A program made the position numbers and the translations under genes. A stretch of DNA of 26,809 nt from a virus. Location: the IMG/VR virus record IMGVR_UViG_3300026518_000051, positions 1-26,809 of that record; one strand, written 5' to 3'. The notes beneath the pieces were generated by a model, which worked only from the letters and a program-made list of their open reading frames with translations, made no database searches and was not told the DNA's origin. This document shows, one piece after another, positions 9,328 to 16,344 of the stretch; positions within the stretch are counted from its first letter, which is position 1; every line of letters starts with the position of its first letter.

Positions 9328-9939
9328 AATTGTAATAGTTGCAGATGGACTGCTGGCCCAACCTGAGGCATTTAACACTGTACTAAACAACCCACCACTA
9401 TCATTACCAGCACTGTCTCTAATTATTTGAAGCTCTAGTGTGTCTGATGCTGCTGCATCTACTATAATAGTCTCCTCAAATGGCACATTTATATCATCAC
9501 TACTTAGGGCTACTAATCTACTAGAATTTAACTGGGTAGCATTCATTACCCATCTAATGCCTATTAGTGACGCAGGTTGTGATGTCACATGTCTTGCTGC
9601 CTGGAGCACTACCTTAATACTGTATTTGCCTTGCTTATTAAATGTTACTACGCCTGACACGTCCATCATTACATCATCAGACACAGAATTCTGAGCTGCC
9701 CCGAATTCTACTGTTAATGGAACATTAGTAGTACTAGGTTCCTGACTAGCAGCTGTTGATGCACCCTTAAGTGCAGGTGTAGCTAAGCCAGTACTAAATG
9801 ACTCAAGACCATTCACTCTATTGTCTAACCCATTAAGAGCTGTTTGGGTATTTGTGAAACCCTCTCTAATCTTTGCATTTGCTGATAACCCTGTATCAAC
9901 ACCTTCCTCTATGTCTTGCCAACCTACTGTATATGCCAT
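9313..9939 (-). CDS. Virion surface protein with jelly-roll-like C-terminal domain
   Basis: This 208-residue protein has a short N-terminal part (to about residue 50) with a helical NTQTALNGLDNRVNGLESF that could trimerise. The rest is beta-rich. From about residue 75, the pattern PLTVEFGAAQNSVSDDVMMD, VVTFNKQGKYSIKVVLQAAR and later IRWVMNATQLNSSR resembles C1q/TNF-like jelly rolls, in which a strand reading F...G.Y.I is typical. Such domains occur in phage head fibres and tail decorations. It lies between lysozyme and nozzle genes, starting ATG 9939 two bases after the lysozyme stop with GGGAGAATAATT as ribosome binding site. The fold call is from strand pattern only; it could be a head fibre or a tail-side protein. 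Confidence 0.55.
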   Translation of the reverse strand: MAYTVGWQDIEEGVDTGLSANAKIREGFTNTQTALNGLDNRVNGLESFSTGLATPALKGASTAASQEPSTTNVPLTVEFGAAQNSVSDDVMMDVSGVVTFNKQGKYSIKVVLQAARHVTSQPASLIGIRWVMNATQLNSSRLVALSSDDINVPFEETIIVDAAASDTLELQIIRDSAGNDSGGLFSTVLNASGWASSPSATITILKLV

Positions 9940-9941
9940 AA

Positions 9942-10331
9942 TTATTCTCCCATTCTTTTAGCTAACTCTTGTGCACGGTTAGGTGTCTGTTTAGCCCATC
10001 TACTATCAAGCATTTCTACTGCTGCCTGAACATAATCAAAGTTCTCTAATGCTTGCCACATTTTTTTAAACTTCAACACTCCATTAACTCCCATTTGATA
10101 AGCCATCTCAAATAAGATACCCTGTTTTTCTGATGGCAGGTTAAGTAACATTGGCTCTTTCTGTATGAGCTCATTACTCAGGATATCTAATCTGTTCTTC
10201 AAAAGCATTTCGCCCTCAGCCCTTGATATAGGTAATTTAGTCCCATATCCAATCGTTAAGAAGCCTTCAGTATCTCTATAAGGCTTTCCATCAAAGCCCT
10301 CATGCTCTTTGATACTATCTATTAATTCCAT
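9942..10331 (-). CDS. Endolysin, T4-type lysozyme (glycoside hydrolase family 24)
   Basis: A 129-residue muramidase cleaving the N-acetylmuramic acid to N-acetylglucosamine bond of peptidoglycan to release progeny. The T4 lysozyme catalytic triad is at the same numbering: Glu11 (KEHEGF), Asp20 (YRDTEG) and Thr26 (LTIGYG). The second lobe carries FEMAYQMGVNGVLKFKKMWQ, NFDYVQAAVEML and a SRWAKQTPNRAQELAKRM ending, all family hallmarks. It is shorter than T4 lysozyme (164 residues). There is no signal peptide or hydrophobic anchor, so export should rely on the holin coded two genes upstream. ATG 10331 lies 10 bases inside the zinc-ribbon frame, with CAAGGAAAATAA as ribosome binding site. Confidence 0.93.
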   Translation of the reverse strand: MELIDSIKEHEGFDGKPYRDTEGFLTIGYGTKLPISRAEGEMLLKNRLDILSNELIQKEPMLLNLPSEKQGILFEMAYQMGVNGVLKFKKMWQALENFDYVQAAVEMLDSRWAKQTPNRAQELAKRMGE

Positions 10332-10474
10332 TTATTTTCCTTGTAATGTTTTAGTGCTAACACTTTGTGATATACCCTAGCATATCGCTTACATTTAGCG
10401 CATTTTCCGTCATACTGAGGTATAAGCGCTATGTGAACTAGTTGATGCTTGATACAGCCACTACATAAAAACAC
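10322..10474 (-). CDS. Zinc-ribbon miniprotein, 50 aa
   Basis: A GTG-started frame of 50 residues fills the space between holin and lysozyme. The GTG (10474) shares a base with the holin TAG, and AAAGGT lies a few bases upstream, so coupling to holin translation is likely. Cys4-x2-Cys7 and Cys25-x2-Cys28 form a textbook four-cysteine zinc site in a very small basic protein that ends in KHYKENKWN. The stop lies 10 bases into lysozyme. The four cysteines in CxxC pairs in so short a frame are the main support. Its function is unknown; a small nucleic-acid-binding or host-interaction protein is plausible. Confidence 0.65.
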   Translation of the reverse strand: MFLCSGCIKHQLVHIALIPQYDGKCAKCKRYARVYHKVLALKHYKENKWN

Positions 10475-10911
10475 TATTTACCTTTATACACTTTAATTGA
10501 TTTCTCAACACTTCTACCTATTACATAACCACCTAGACCAAGCTCTAGTAACTTCCACATATTATCTGGTATCGGTAATGCTGTTGCAGTACCACCAAAT
10601 AGAGATATGTAAGGAAATAGAATGTAATTGTTAGCAATAATAAAGACAAATACTAGCATAGTAATAGGTCTCCAATTCTTGGCCATCCAGCTGTCACTGT
10701 TTGTTTCAGCCTGAATAATCTTGCTCTGTTCCTTGATTATTGTTTTGGAGTAGTCATTGAGTTGTCTGTTCATTTCAAGTTGATAGGCTTGAATTCCTTG
10801 CTCTAATTTAGCTTTCTGTTCAGGCGTTAAATCAGGCGGGAAATAACTCTTAATTAGTCCTGCCCCTGCATCAACTACTTTACCTATTAGGTCTCCAATT
10901 ATTGGTATCAT
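10474..10911 (-). CDS. Holin, GTA-type three-helix family
   Basis: A 145-residue membrane protein matching the 3TM holin family of gene transfer agents and related phages. Signature segments are SWMAKNWRPITMLVFVFIIA (residues 74-93), the second hydrophobic region YILFPYISLFGG, and the end LPIPDNMWKLLELGLGGYVIGRSVEK (written here as the MW.LLELGLGGYV.GRSVEK motif). An amphipathic N-terminal helix and a charged linker (residues 28-70) precede the membrane part. It should set lysis time and let the cytoplasmic lysozyme reach the wall. ATG 10911 overlaps the previous gene by 4 bases, with GGAGAACTAAATG as initiation region. Confidence 0.88.
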   Translation of the reverse strand: MIPIIGDLIGKVVDAGAGLIKSYFPPDLTPEQKAKLEQGIQAYQLEMNRQLNDYSKTIIKEQSKIIQAETNSDSWMAKNWRPITMLVFVFIIANNYILFPYISLFGGTATALPIPDNMWKLLELGLGGYVIGRSVEKSIKVYKGK

Positions 10912-11579
10912 TTAGTTCTCCTTGTTCCAAATTCCCAACTGTAACATTTTAATCCATTTACAGTATTGCGATATTTCCAACCAAAAACCCTATTAAATAT
11001 GGCAACACTAAATACTTTTTCATTAGTGCAAAGTTGGTTAAACTTATAGTTAAAATTATAAGCAGGATTACGAATTGTCCATAATAGCACGCTCCAAAAC
11101 TCATAAAGTGGATACTCTGCTCTTCTATCTCCTAAATCAAATGAGTTGCCTGTTATGGTTCCTTTTGTAGAGTTTATAGCATTGCCTAATTTAGTTTTTA
11201 TAAATCTAGGCATCCACTTCTTACGTTCCCCATTAACAATAGTTTCATTGAAATTCTTATCATAAGTATCTTCATTGCAATCATCATCAAGTAATAGCCA
11301 AAAGAATACAAATGAATAATACTCTAAGTGCGATATCTTTCTGAATTTTATCATTCCCCTATCATTACTATGTAAGTTTTTAAGATAATAATATCCTAAT
11401 AGCACATCAAGCTGAGGTTCTCGCTCAAGTAGTCTCTTTAATGGAATTTTATTTTGTAGATGATAGTTATACACCATGTTTCTTAGATAACCTCTAAATG
11501 GTATAGCAATAAATACCAATGGAAATATTAGTCGTCTAAAAACAACCAGTGTTAAGACAACGAAATAGTTACCAATCAT
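10908..11579 (-). CDS. Conserved-looking phage membrane-associated protein, 223 aa
   Basis: The N-terminal 30 residues are strongly hydrophobic with interspersed Arg (YFVVLTLVVFRRLIFPLVFI), suggesting one membrane anchor. The soluble part contains WSVLLWTIRNPAYNFNY, a pattern I have seen in other phage hypothetical proteins of lysis or tail-end regions, and a C-terminus ending GTRRTK. That C-terminal RRTK is dictated by the AGGAGAACTAAATGA sequence that also serves as ribosome binding site and start of the holin gene. ATG 11579 overlaps the previous gene by 4 bases. The role is unknown; position between a coiled-coil membrane protein and the holin suggests a part in lysis or superinfection control. 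It is not a known enzyme by any motif visible. Confidence 0.6.
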   Translation of the reverse strand: MIGNYFVVLTLVVFRRLIFPLVFIAIPFRGYLRNMVYNYHLQNKIPLKRLLEREPQLDVLLGYYYLKNLHSNDRGMIKFRKISHLEYYSFVFFWLLLDDDCNEDTYDKNFNETIVNGERKKWMPRFIKTKLGNAINSTKGTITGNSFDLGDRRAEYPLYEFWSVLLWTIRNPAYNFNYKFNQLCTNEKVFSVAIFNRVFGWKYRNTVNGLKCYSWEFGTRRTK

Positions 11580-11986
11580 TTAGTTCTCCTTTGTACTGAT
11601 GAGCAAGTTGATAAAGCTTCTATTAACTCGTCCAGCTTTCCCTCCATCTTTTCAACCTTTTGATTAGTGTTTTGCGCAACTAATTCTATGTTTCTAAGAT
11701 GTAGATTAAGCTCTTGTTTTGAGACAAATTTCTCTTCCACTTTGTTCATATCTAAATGTGTAGCTGTACTTTGTTCTAAAACAACAACTCTCTCGGTACA
11801 ACTATCTAACCTCTTAAACTGAGCAGAAAGTTTTCGGTCGCTCTCAGATTTATCTAGTGAGGCATCTTCAACATGCTTAGCCATATCTTTTTCAAGCCTC
11901 TCAACCCTATTCCTAAGAACTGCATATGTCCCAATAATACCTGCTAATGCTATGCCTACATTAACCATCCAACTTTCAATGCTCAT
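11576..11986 (-). CDS. Membrane-anchored coiled-coil protein, i-spanin-like candidate
   Basis: 136 residues with one N-terminal transmembrane helix (about 8-24, VGIALAGIIGTYAVL) followed by a long charged coiled coil (RNRVERLEKDMAKHVEDA... to VEKMEGKLDELIEAL). An N-terminal anchor with a periplasmic coiled coil is the layout of i-spanins, which with an outer-membrane partner fuse the envelopes in Gram-negative lysis. No embedded lipoprotein (o-spanin) frame was recognised, so the assignment is open; small holin-like or tape-like accessory proteins share this layout. The C-terminus RRTK* again arises from the ribosome binding site of the next gene. ATG 11986 overlaps the upstream stop by 4 bases. 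Confidence 0.6.
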   Translation of the reverse strand: MSIESWMVNVGIALAGIIGTYAVLRNRVERLEKDMAKHVEDASLDKSESDRKLSAQFKRLDSCTERVVVLEQSTATHLDMNKVEEKFVSKQELNLHLRNIELVAQNTNQKVEKMEGKLDELIEALSTCSSVQRRTK

Positions 11987-12219
11987 TCACCTATGCTCTC
12001 TTTACAATGATTTCCATCTCTAGGGTCTAACCATGACAAGAATTTACAGAGAGTAACTCTCCAATTAAGCTTACCATTGTCACCTCTTACTATATTCCTA
12101 CCCATACGAGAACTCATTGTCTCATCTGGGTTGCCTCCAAACAAAGTGTTTACGAACTGGTCCATACTAATAAGTATGTTCCAGAAGTATTGCTTTGGTT
12201 GTCTGAATGGGCTTACCAT
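11983..12219 (-). CDS. Small phage protein with FGGNPDETMSSR motif, 78 aa
   Basis: A 78-residue frame starting at ATG 12219 with GGGAG upstream, overlapping genes on both sides. The protein has SMDQFVNTLFGGNPDETMSS followed by RMGR and a C-terminal CKFLSWLDPRDGNHCKESI. Proteins with an SxDQxxNxLxGGxPDETxSSR core and a terminal NHC..S/Y motif are frequent in phage lysis regions, though I cannot give a function for them. One Trp-rich and hydrophobic stretch near the N-terminus (QYFWNILI) could sit on a membrane. The conserved-looking motif, tight packing and ribosome binding site make it a real gene. Confidence 0.75.
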   Translation of the reverse strand: MVSPFRQPKQYFWNILISMDQFVNTLFGGNPDETMSSRMGRNIVRGDNGKLNWRVTLCKFLSWLDPRDGNHCKESIGE

Positions 12220-12836
12220 ACTATTACTCCCACTTCTTCTACTGTTGTAGCTGCATCAACTTGTTTAGTAAGAGCTTGAAACTTTCCTAACAGAGGCATG
12301 TAGTATTGCTTATAAGCATCTGCATTAGCAACTACCTTATTCGCTAAGTCCAATACAGTTTCACCTAATCCTCTTGACTCTACTAATATAGATAAAACTG
12401 GTGTAGGAGATGTATTATCTTTTATATAAGCCCTTGCCTCATACTCTTGGTCTTTCCACGTAGCCATTTCTGAAGGCAGAGCATCAACAGCTTGCTTAGC
12501 AGCTGCATCAAGATTTCCTTTTAAATAGTCTTTTTGCTTTTCTTTGGCCTGCTCTAGTGTAGGGTTGCCATCCTGACCTAGTGGCTGAACCCATGCATTT
12601 ACTAAACTTGAAAGGTACACAATTTGAGTCTCCGTAAATTCATACACCTTATTGTCAGGAGATATGTAGAACTTTTCACTCCATTTTAAGTCATCAAATT
12701 GCAAATATTCATATGCTGTCCCTATGTCAGGTAATAAAGACAAATCATTTGATATGTCACACATAACACCATTTAGATATTTTGAGTTTATTATTTCTAT
12801 CTTATTATCTTTTACGAATACTTTTATGCTAATCAT
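12213..12836 (-). CDS. Tail fibre assembly-like protein (DUF4376-type C-terminus)
   Basis: This 207-residue protein follows the adhesin gene directly, the usual place for a fibre assembly chaperone. The C-terminal half matches the helical pattern of DUF4376-like fibre assembly proteins: YEARAYIKDNTSPTPVLSIL, VESRGLGETVLDLANKVVAN, then ADAYKQYYMPLLGKFQALTK and a final DAATTVEEVGVIVW. The N-terminal part (SIKVFVKDNKIEIINSKYL) is a short beta region. It is likely to help fold or trimerise the fibre or adhesin tip. ATG 12836 follows the adhesin stop by 10 bases. The assignment rests on pattern and position. Confidence 0.65.
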   Translation of the reverse strand: MISIKVFVKDNKIEIINSKYLNGVMCDISNDLSLLPDIGTAYEYLQFDDLKWSEKFYISPDNKVYEFTETQIVYLSSLVNAWVQPLGQDGNPTLEQAKEKQKDYLKGNLDAAAKQAVDALPSEMATWKDQEYEARAYIKDNTSPTPVLSILVESRGLGETVLDLANKVVANADAYKQYYMPLLGKFQALTKQVDAATTVEEVGVIVW

Positions 12837-12846
12837 TTATAGTCCT

Positions 12847-13488
12847 TTACCATGATATATTTATTTGGCCTCTGCCACCACTACCGGGATTGCCTGTAGT
12901 GCGGTATCCTACACCACCACCACCAGATCCTACACCGCCAGTGCCAGCTGAGTAATAGCCACTACCACCGACACCACCATTACTAAAACCTGATGACATG
13001 CCTCCATAGCCTACTGTATTACCATATACTACTTGAGTACCATCATTGCCTGTTCCACCACAAGTTGTACGAGCACCTCCATTGCCACCTACACCTCCTG
13101 TAGCACCACCAGCTGCTGATAAATATGAGCCAAATGAGGTTGTACCACTTTGACCACCTATTGTGCATGAGACGCTTGTGCCAGATGGTACTGATATTGT
13201 TGCACTAGATGCCACAGACCCTGCATATCCACCATAACCATTCACACTGGAATATGTTCCGCTCCCACCACCACCAACAAGACAGATAGATAGTAGTGTA
13301 TAAGCAGGAAAATCAACACCAGCAACGAGGGTTGTGGTTGCTGTAACAATCTTAGAACTTCCACCTGTCCATTTACTCCAAACCTTAGTACCATTAAAAT
13401 ATAAACTGCTTACTGCTGTGCCATTGAAAGAAAAATAATTTGATGCACTTTTATCTGGTATTACAGTTCCATTAAATACTAATCCCAT
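12847..13488 (-). CDS. Glycine-rich tail adhesin
   Basis: A 213-residue protein with two parts. The N-terminus carries three FNGT units (residues 5-8, 21-24, 31-34), each followed by a short beta element, the last ending KVWSKW; such units occur in tail proteins as attachment or spacer elements. From about residue 73 it becomes dominated by glycine runs (VGGGGSG, GGYAG, GGVGGNGGAR, GGVGGSG, GSGGGGVG) with Ser, Thr, Tyr and Asn, comparable in composition to the polyglycine-sandwich tips of T-even-like gp38 adhesins, where variable loops between glycine runs choose the host receptor. It should be the receptor-binding tip. AAGGATAAAAA precedes ATG 13488. Confidence 0.75.
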   Translation of the reverse strand: MGLVFNGTVIPDKSASNYFSFNGTAVSSLYFNGTKVWSKWTGGSSKIVTATTTLVAGVDFPAYTLLSICLVGGGGSGTYSSVNGYGGYAGSVASSATISVPSGTSVSCTIGGQSGTTSFGSYLSAAGGATGGVGGNGGARTTCGGTGNDGTQVVYGNTVGYGGMSSGFSNGGVGGSGYYSAGTGGVGSGGGGVGYRTTGNPGSGGRGQINISW

Positions 13489-13497
13489 TTTTTATCC

Positions 13498-14946
13498 TTA
13501 TGCATTATTTCCATCATTACGTAAATATAATGTTGAACCATTCAATCTTGCTTTTAGCGTACCACCTACTGTTGAAGTTGCATAGTCAGATTGTCTCACA
13601 ACAGTACTACCAAGAACATCAACTCTGCCCTCATATACTCTCATTACAGAAGTTAAGCGTGTTGCTGTGCCATTAGTTACACCTGATTTTGTCTGAAAGT
13701 CCATATAAGCACCAGTTGTTAAATCTGTATTGACAACAATTCTTGCTGAGTTTCCATCTTGCTCTGGTATTCCAGCCTTATGATTGAAAGTTAAGTTTGC
13801 ATTTCCATATCCATCATTGATTGTCATAGCAACACCACCAGAGCCTCTGCCTGACTCGATATTATTTGTTGTTGATATTTCAGATGTCTCTGTTCCATCA
13901 GTGTGAGCAAGATTATCTGGGTTAACGCTGGCTGCATATGCTTTTGCCTTAAGCTTATAGTGAGTAGCAGAATAATCTGTATGATTTGTATAACTAAACG
14001 TACCATCACCATTGGATGTATATAGCTTGACGTATACATCTTCAGGTTCTTCTGCAAATGATTGGGCTGTCATTTTCCAAGCTTCTGACTCCCACTGAAA
14101 TAATTGAGAGTTAGACTCAGATGTTGATGAATTACTTTCAGATGTAGCTGCATTGTTAGCGCTAGTAGCCGCATTACTTTCAGATGTAGCTGCATTGCTT
14201 GCTGAGGTAGCAGCTTCTGTAGCTTTAGTATATGCGTTTGTCTCAGATGTCTTAGCATTACTCTCACTAGTAGCTGCATTGGTCTCACTAGTAGCTGCAT
14301 TGGTCTCACTAGTAGCTGCTGCATTCTTACTAGCTAAGGCATTAGACTCACTAGTAGAGGCATTAGACTCACTAGTGGCTGCATTAGACTCACTAGTAGC
14401 TGCGGCTGCTGCGCTAACTGAAGCTTTATCTCTAGCAGTCTTAGCACTATCTACTCCAGTCTGCACAGTCTGTGTAAATGTGCCATCCCCATTAGAGGTA
14501 TAAACTATTACATCAGTGGACTCAACAGCATAAGACTCTGCGGTCATTTTAGATGCATCAGCTTTCCAATTCTGGGCATCTAGATTGCCATCTGCCTTAG
14601 CTTCATAATGTAGTGCGCTGTATGTGCCTGTTAATGACGTTACTGAGAATGACCCATCATTGTTTGATGTATATTCCTTAACCTCCACATTTTCAGCCTC
14701 TTTAGCGTATGAAGCTGCTGTCCTCTTTCTGGCTTCAGCTTCCCACGCATATTTTAATGCTAGATTAGTACCACTCTCTAAGGACTCAACTTTCTCACTT
14801 ATTGACTGAGTAGGGCTGTAGGGTATATGGGAGGCGTTTATCTGACTATATGTACCGGATACGCCATTCCTTACCTGTTCTACTGTACCTAATCCAAACT
14901 CTATGTCCTCGGCAACGGCTTTAACCTTTGTTATCTGCAGACCCAT
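13498..14946 (-). CDS. Tail fibre with heptad and module repeats
   Basis: About 482 residues using ATG 14946, preceded at seven bases by AGGTG; the longer frame starts with TTG at 14952. The N-terminal 55 residues (KAVAEDIEFGLGTVEQVRNG ... INASHIPYS) are homologous to the upstream 72-residue protein and probably attach the fibre to the tail. Then come three copies of a module of roughly 50 residues, with core KMTA.SYA.E..DV.V..YTSNGDGTF..T and ending SA.HY..KA. A run of about 14 seven-residue units (consensus SESNAAT) between modules two and three should form a coiled-coil or helical shaft. The C-terminal 120 residues are beta-rich (GGVAMTINDGYGNANLTFNH, ARIVVNTDLTTGAYMDFQTK) and may be the distal domain. 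Confidence 0.85.
   Translation of the reverse strand: MGLQITKVKAVAEDIEFGLGTVEQVRNGVSGTYSQINASHIPYSPTQSISEKVESLESGTNLALKYAWEAEARKRTAASYAKEAENVEVKEYTSNNDGSFSVTSLTGTYSALHYEAKADGNLDAQNWKADASKMTAESYAVESTDVIVYTSNGDGTFTQTVQTGVDSAKTARDKASVSAAAAATSESNAATSESNASTSESNALASKNAAATSETNAATSETNAATSESNAKTSETNAYTKATEAATSASNAATSESNAATSANNAATSESNSSTSESNSQLFQWESEAWKMTAQSFAEEPEDVYVKLYTSNGDGTFSYTNHTDYSATHYKLKAKAYAASVNPDNLAHTDGTETSEISTTNNIESGRGSGGVAMTINDGYGNANLTFNHKAGIPEQDGNSARIVVNTDLTTGAYMDFQTKSGVTNGTATRLTSVMRVYEGRVDVLGSTVVRQSDYATSTVGGTLKARLNGSTLYLRNDGNNA
14100..14420 (-). repeat. 21-bp-period heptad repeat in tail fibre
   Basis: About 14 imperfect 21-bp units encode seven-residue repeats of consensus SESNAAT with variants SETNAAT, SKNAAAT, SASNAAT and SANNAAT. 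The DNA shows frequent repeats of ctcactagtagctgcattg-type sequence, so the number of units is likely to vary by slippage or recombination, changing shaft length. Confidence 0.85.
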
Positions 14947-14948
14947 AA

Positions 14949-15167
14949 TCAAGCACCTAAACTATATAGGTAATCTAAAGCTGCTTTAACAGTTATAAGC
15001 TCTCCAGACGGGGTTCTGTAAGGTATTGTTTCAGCATTAATTTTAGTAACGTTTACAACCTCACCATCTCTAATCTGCTGCACATCGCCCTCGCCAAAAA
15101 GGATATCCTCTGAACCTATTAAGTCCTTAACAAAAATCAATTCATCCGTTGTAGTGTTAGTAGCCAT
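14949..15167 (-). CDS. Small fibre-attachment-domain protein, 72 aa
   Basis: This 72-residue protein starts at ATG 15167, overlapping the adaptor stop as TAATG, with GGAGGAATAGTATA upstream. Its core (EDILFGEGDVQQIRDGEVVN ... INAETIPYRT) aligns with residues about 14-50 of the tail fibre coded next (EDIEFGLGTVEQVRNG ... INASHIPYS). It therefore consists of little more than a stand-alone copy of the fibre N-terminal domain, ending in a short helix (VKAALDYLYSLGA). It could be an adaptor ring that joins fibre to tail or a cap that competes for the same site. The homology is visible directly; the function is inferred. Confidence 0.75.
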   Translation of the reverse strand: MATNTTTDELIFVKDLIGSEDILFGEGDVQQIRDGEVVNVTKINAETIPYRTPSGELITVKAALDYLYSLGA

Positions 15168-16228
15168 TATACTATTCCTCCATTGTATTTAGTTTCATAT
15201 TTCTTACTAGCAGAGCTATAATCAGTATAGCTTGATGTTATTTCTACTTTAAGGTCACGTTCATATCTAGATAAGAACAAACCTGCCCTCTGCATGTTGT
15301 TTGCATCATTATCATCTTGTAGAGCTGTACCTACTATCCAATTCACCATTGGCTCCACCCATGATGGACTTAAAGGGAATGCTTCCTCTAATGATGTGAG
15401 TATATGAGGCATGGCTTTATAATATAAATGCATGTACTCTGACTTGCTTAGTACACTTGTAACAGTACCATATCTGCCAGCTAATCTATAAGGAGCATTG
15501 TTAATAGTGCCTATTGTACCTCCATTATTAAGTTTGTCTGTTATTGTTACATTACTTGTGAATGATGTAAGCACGCCAAATGAACTGCCTGATGTTTTAA
15601 CTACAGTAGGGTCTCCTACAGTATGCACATCTGATAATAGGCCTGCTGTCTTAGGCTTCAAATTATCAAATATCGATGCTGGTAATGCGGCACCATTAGT
15701 AACCCCTAGAGGATTAAGTAAAGGATTAGCTGCTACACCATAAACATCATCGCCTATAACATACTGTACACCCCATAGCTGATCAGCTCTCCAGGATGAT
15801 GTATTGTTCCAAGTGCCATCAGACCACAAATCAAATGCTGGTTGAGGTATTGTAAAGCCTACTGGACCGCCAAATAATCGTTTAGCTCTAGAAGATACAG
15901 GAGGTAAATTTCTAAACTCAAGTATTCCTATGTTGAGTTGGTCCTTAGTCGCGGCTAAAGTACCTATATTATCCTGCTGGTTTACAAGTGGTACATTCTC
16001 ACCATTATAATATATGCTTGTCAACTGAAGTAAATCTGTAGGGAGTGGGTATCTATACCTATAAGGCTGAAGTTCAAAAAACCGCTCTTTTCTAAATGCG
16101 CCTGCATGCCTATTAATATCACGTAAACCAGCATTTACTATATCTAGCATGCGTTCATCTGTCCAACGAAATGCTTTGGTATCGCCTAGGATGCGTCTAG
16201 CTGATACTACTATGTCATTAATTAGCAT
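15167..16228 (-). CDS. Head-tail adaptor-like protein (DUF6682-type N-terminus)
   Basis: 353 residues. The N-terminus VSARRILGDTKAFRWTDERM followed by LDIVNAGLRDINRHAG is the typical opening of phage adaptor proteins that bind the portal (A..L.D....RWT...LL...N.G...I). The rest includes PYRYRYPLPTDLLQLTSIYY and SKSEYMHLYYKAMPHILTSL, with a C-terminal helical segment resembling the same family. About 150 central residues (WNNTSSWRADQLWGVQYVIG ... TITDKLNNGGTIGTIN) look like an inserted beta-rich domain, perhaps a surface decoration. It would seal the packaged capsid and connect the tail. ATG 16228 has TTAGGAGATAAA upstream. Confidence 0.7.
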   Translation of the reverse strand: MLINDIVVSARRILGDTKAFRWTDERMLDIVNAGLRDINRHAGAFRKERFFELQPYRYRYPLPTDLLQLTSIYYNGENVPLVNQQDNIGTLAATKDQLNIGILEFRNLPPVSSRAKRLFGGPVGFTIPQPAFDLWSDGTWNNTSSWRADQLWGVQYVIGDDVYGVAANPLLNPLGVTNGAALPASIFDNLKPKTAGLLSDVHTVGDPTVVKTSGSSFGVLTSFTSNVTITDKLNNGGTIGTINNAPYRLAGRYGTVTSVLSKSEYMHLYYKAMPHILTSLEEAFPLSPSWVEPMVNWIVGTALQDDNDANNMQRAGLFLSRYERDLKVEITSSYTDYSSASKKYETKYNGGIV

Positions 16229-16250
16229 TTTATCTCCTAATAAGTATAAT

Positions 16251-16272
16251 AAGACACTCCGTAAAGTGTCTT
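16251..16272 (-). terminator. Hairpin after the capsid genes
   Basis: Arms AAGACACT and AGTGTCTT (eight perfect pairs, six-base loop) are followed on the minus strand by TTATTATACTTATT, a moderately T-rich tract. It lies between the capsid cluster and the adaptor gene and may be a partial terminator that lowers tail-gene expression relative to capsid protein, or an RNA stabilising 3' end. It has no T-run on the plus side. Confidence 0.5.
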
Positions 16273-16278
16273 ATATAC

Positions 16279-16341
16279 CTACTTGCCCTTCGGCTTTGGT
16301 GTAGGTTTCGGTTTTGGTTTTTTCACTTGATGTACTGGCAT
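16279..16341 (-). CDS. Lys/Pro-rich miniprotein, 20 aa
   Basis: An ATG at 16341, three bases after the stop of the capsid accessory gene and preceded by GGAG, opens a 20-codon frame MPVHQVKKPKPKPTPKPKGK ending in TAG. It is strongly basic (nine Lys) with alternating Pro. The ribosome binding site and position between two structural genes suggest it is translated. Similar very short Lys-rich proteins occur in this place in other podoviruses, from memory, but I cannot name a family. It could bind DNA or RNA, or be a virion peptide. Confidence 0.5.
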   Translation of the reverse strand: MPVHQVKKPKPKPTPKPKGK

Positions 16342-16344
16342 GGA

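Noticed and set aside
14153-14503. Plus-strand frame of 116 codons rich in Ala, Leu and Val
   Set aside because: It is the reverse complement of the tail-fibre heptad repeats, whose period keeps all frames open; it has no ribosome binding site.
12847-14946. Diversity-generating retroelement target in the adhesin or fibre
   Set aside because: No reverse transcriptase gene and no template repeat with adenine-specific changes were seen in the window.
14947-14952. TTG 14952 as start of the tail fibre
   Set aside because: ATG 14946 in the same frame has AGGTG at a better distance.
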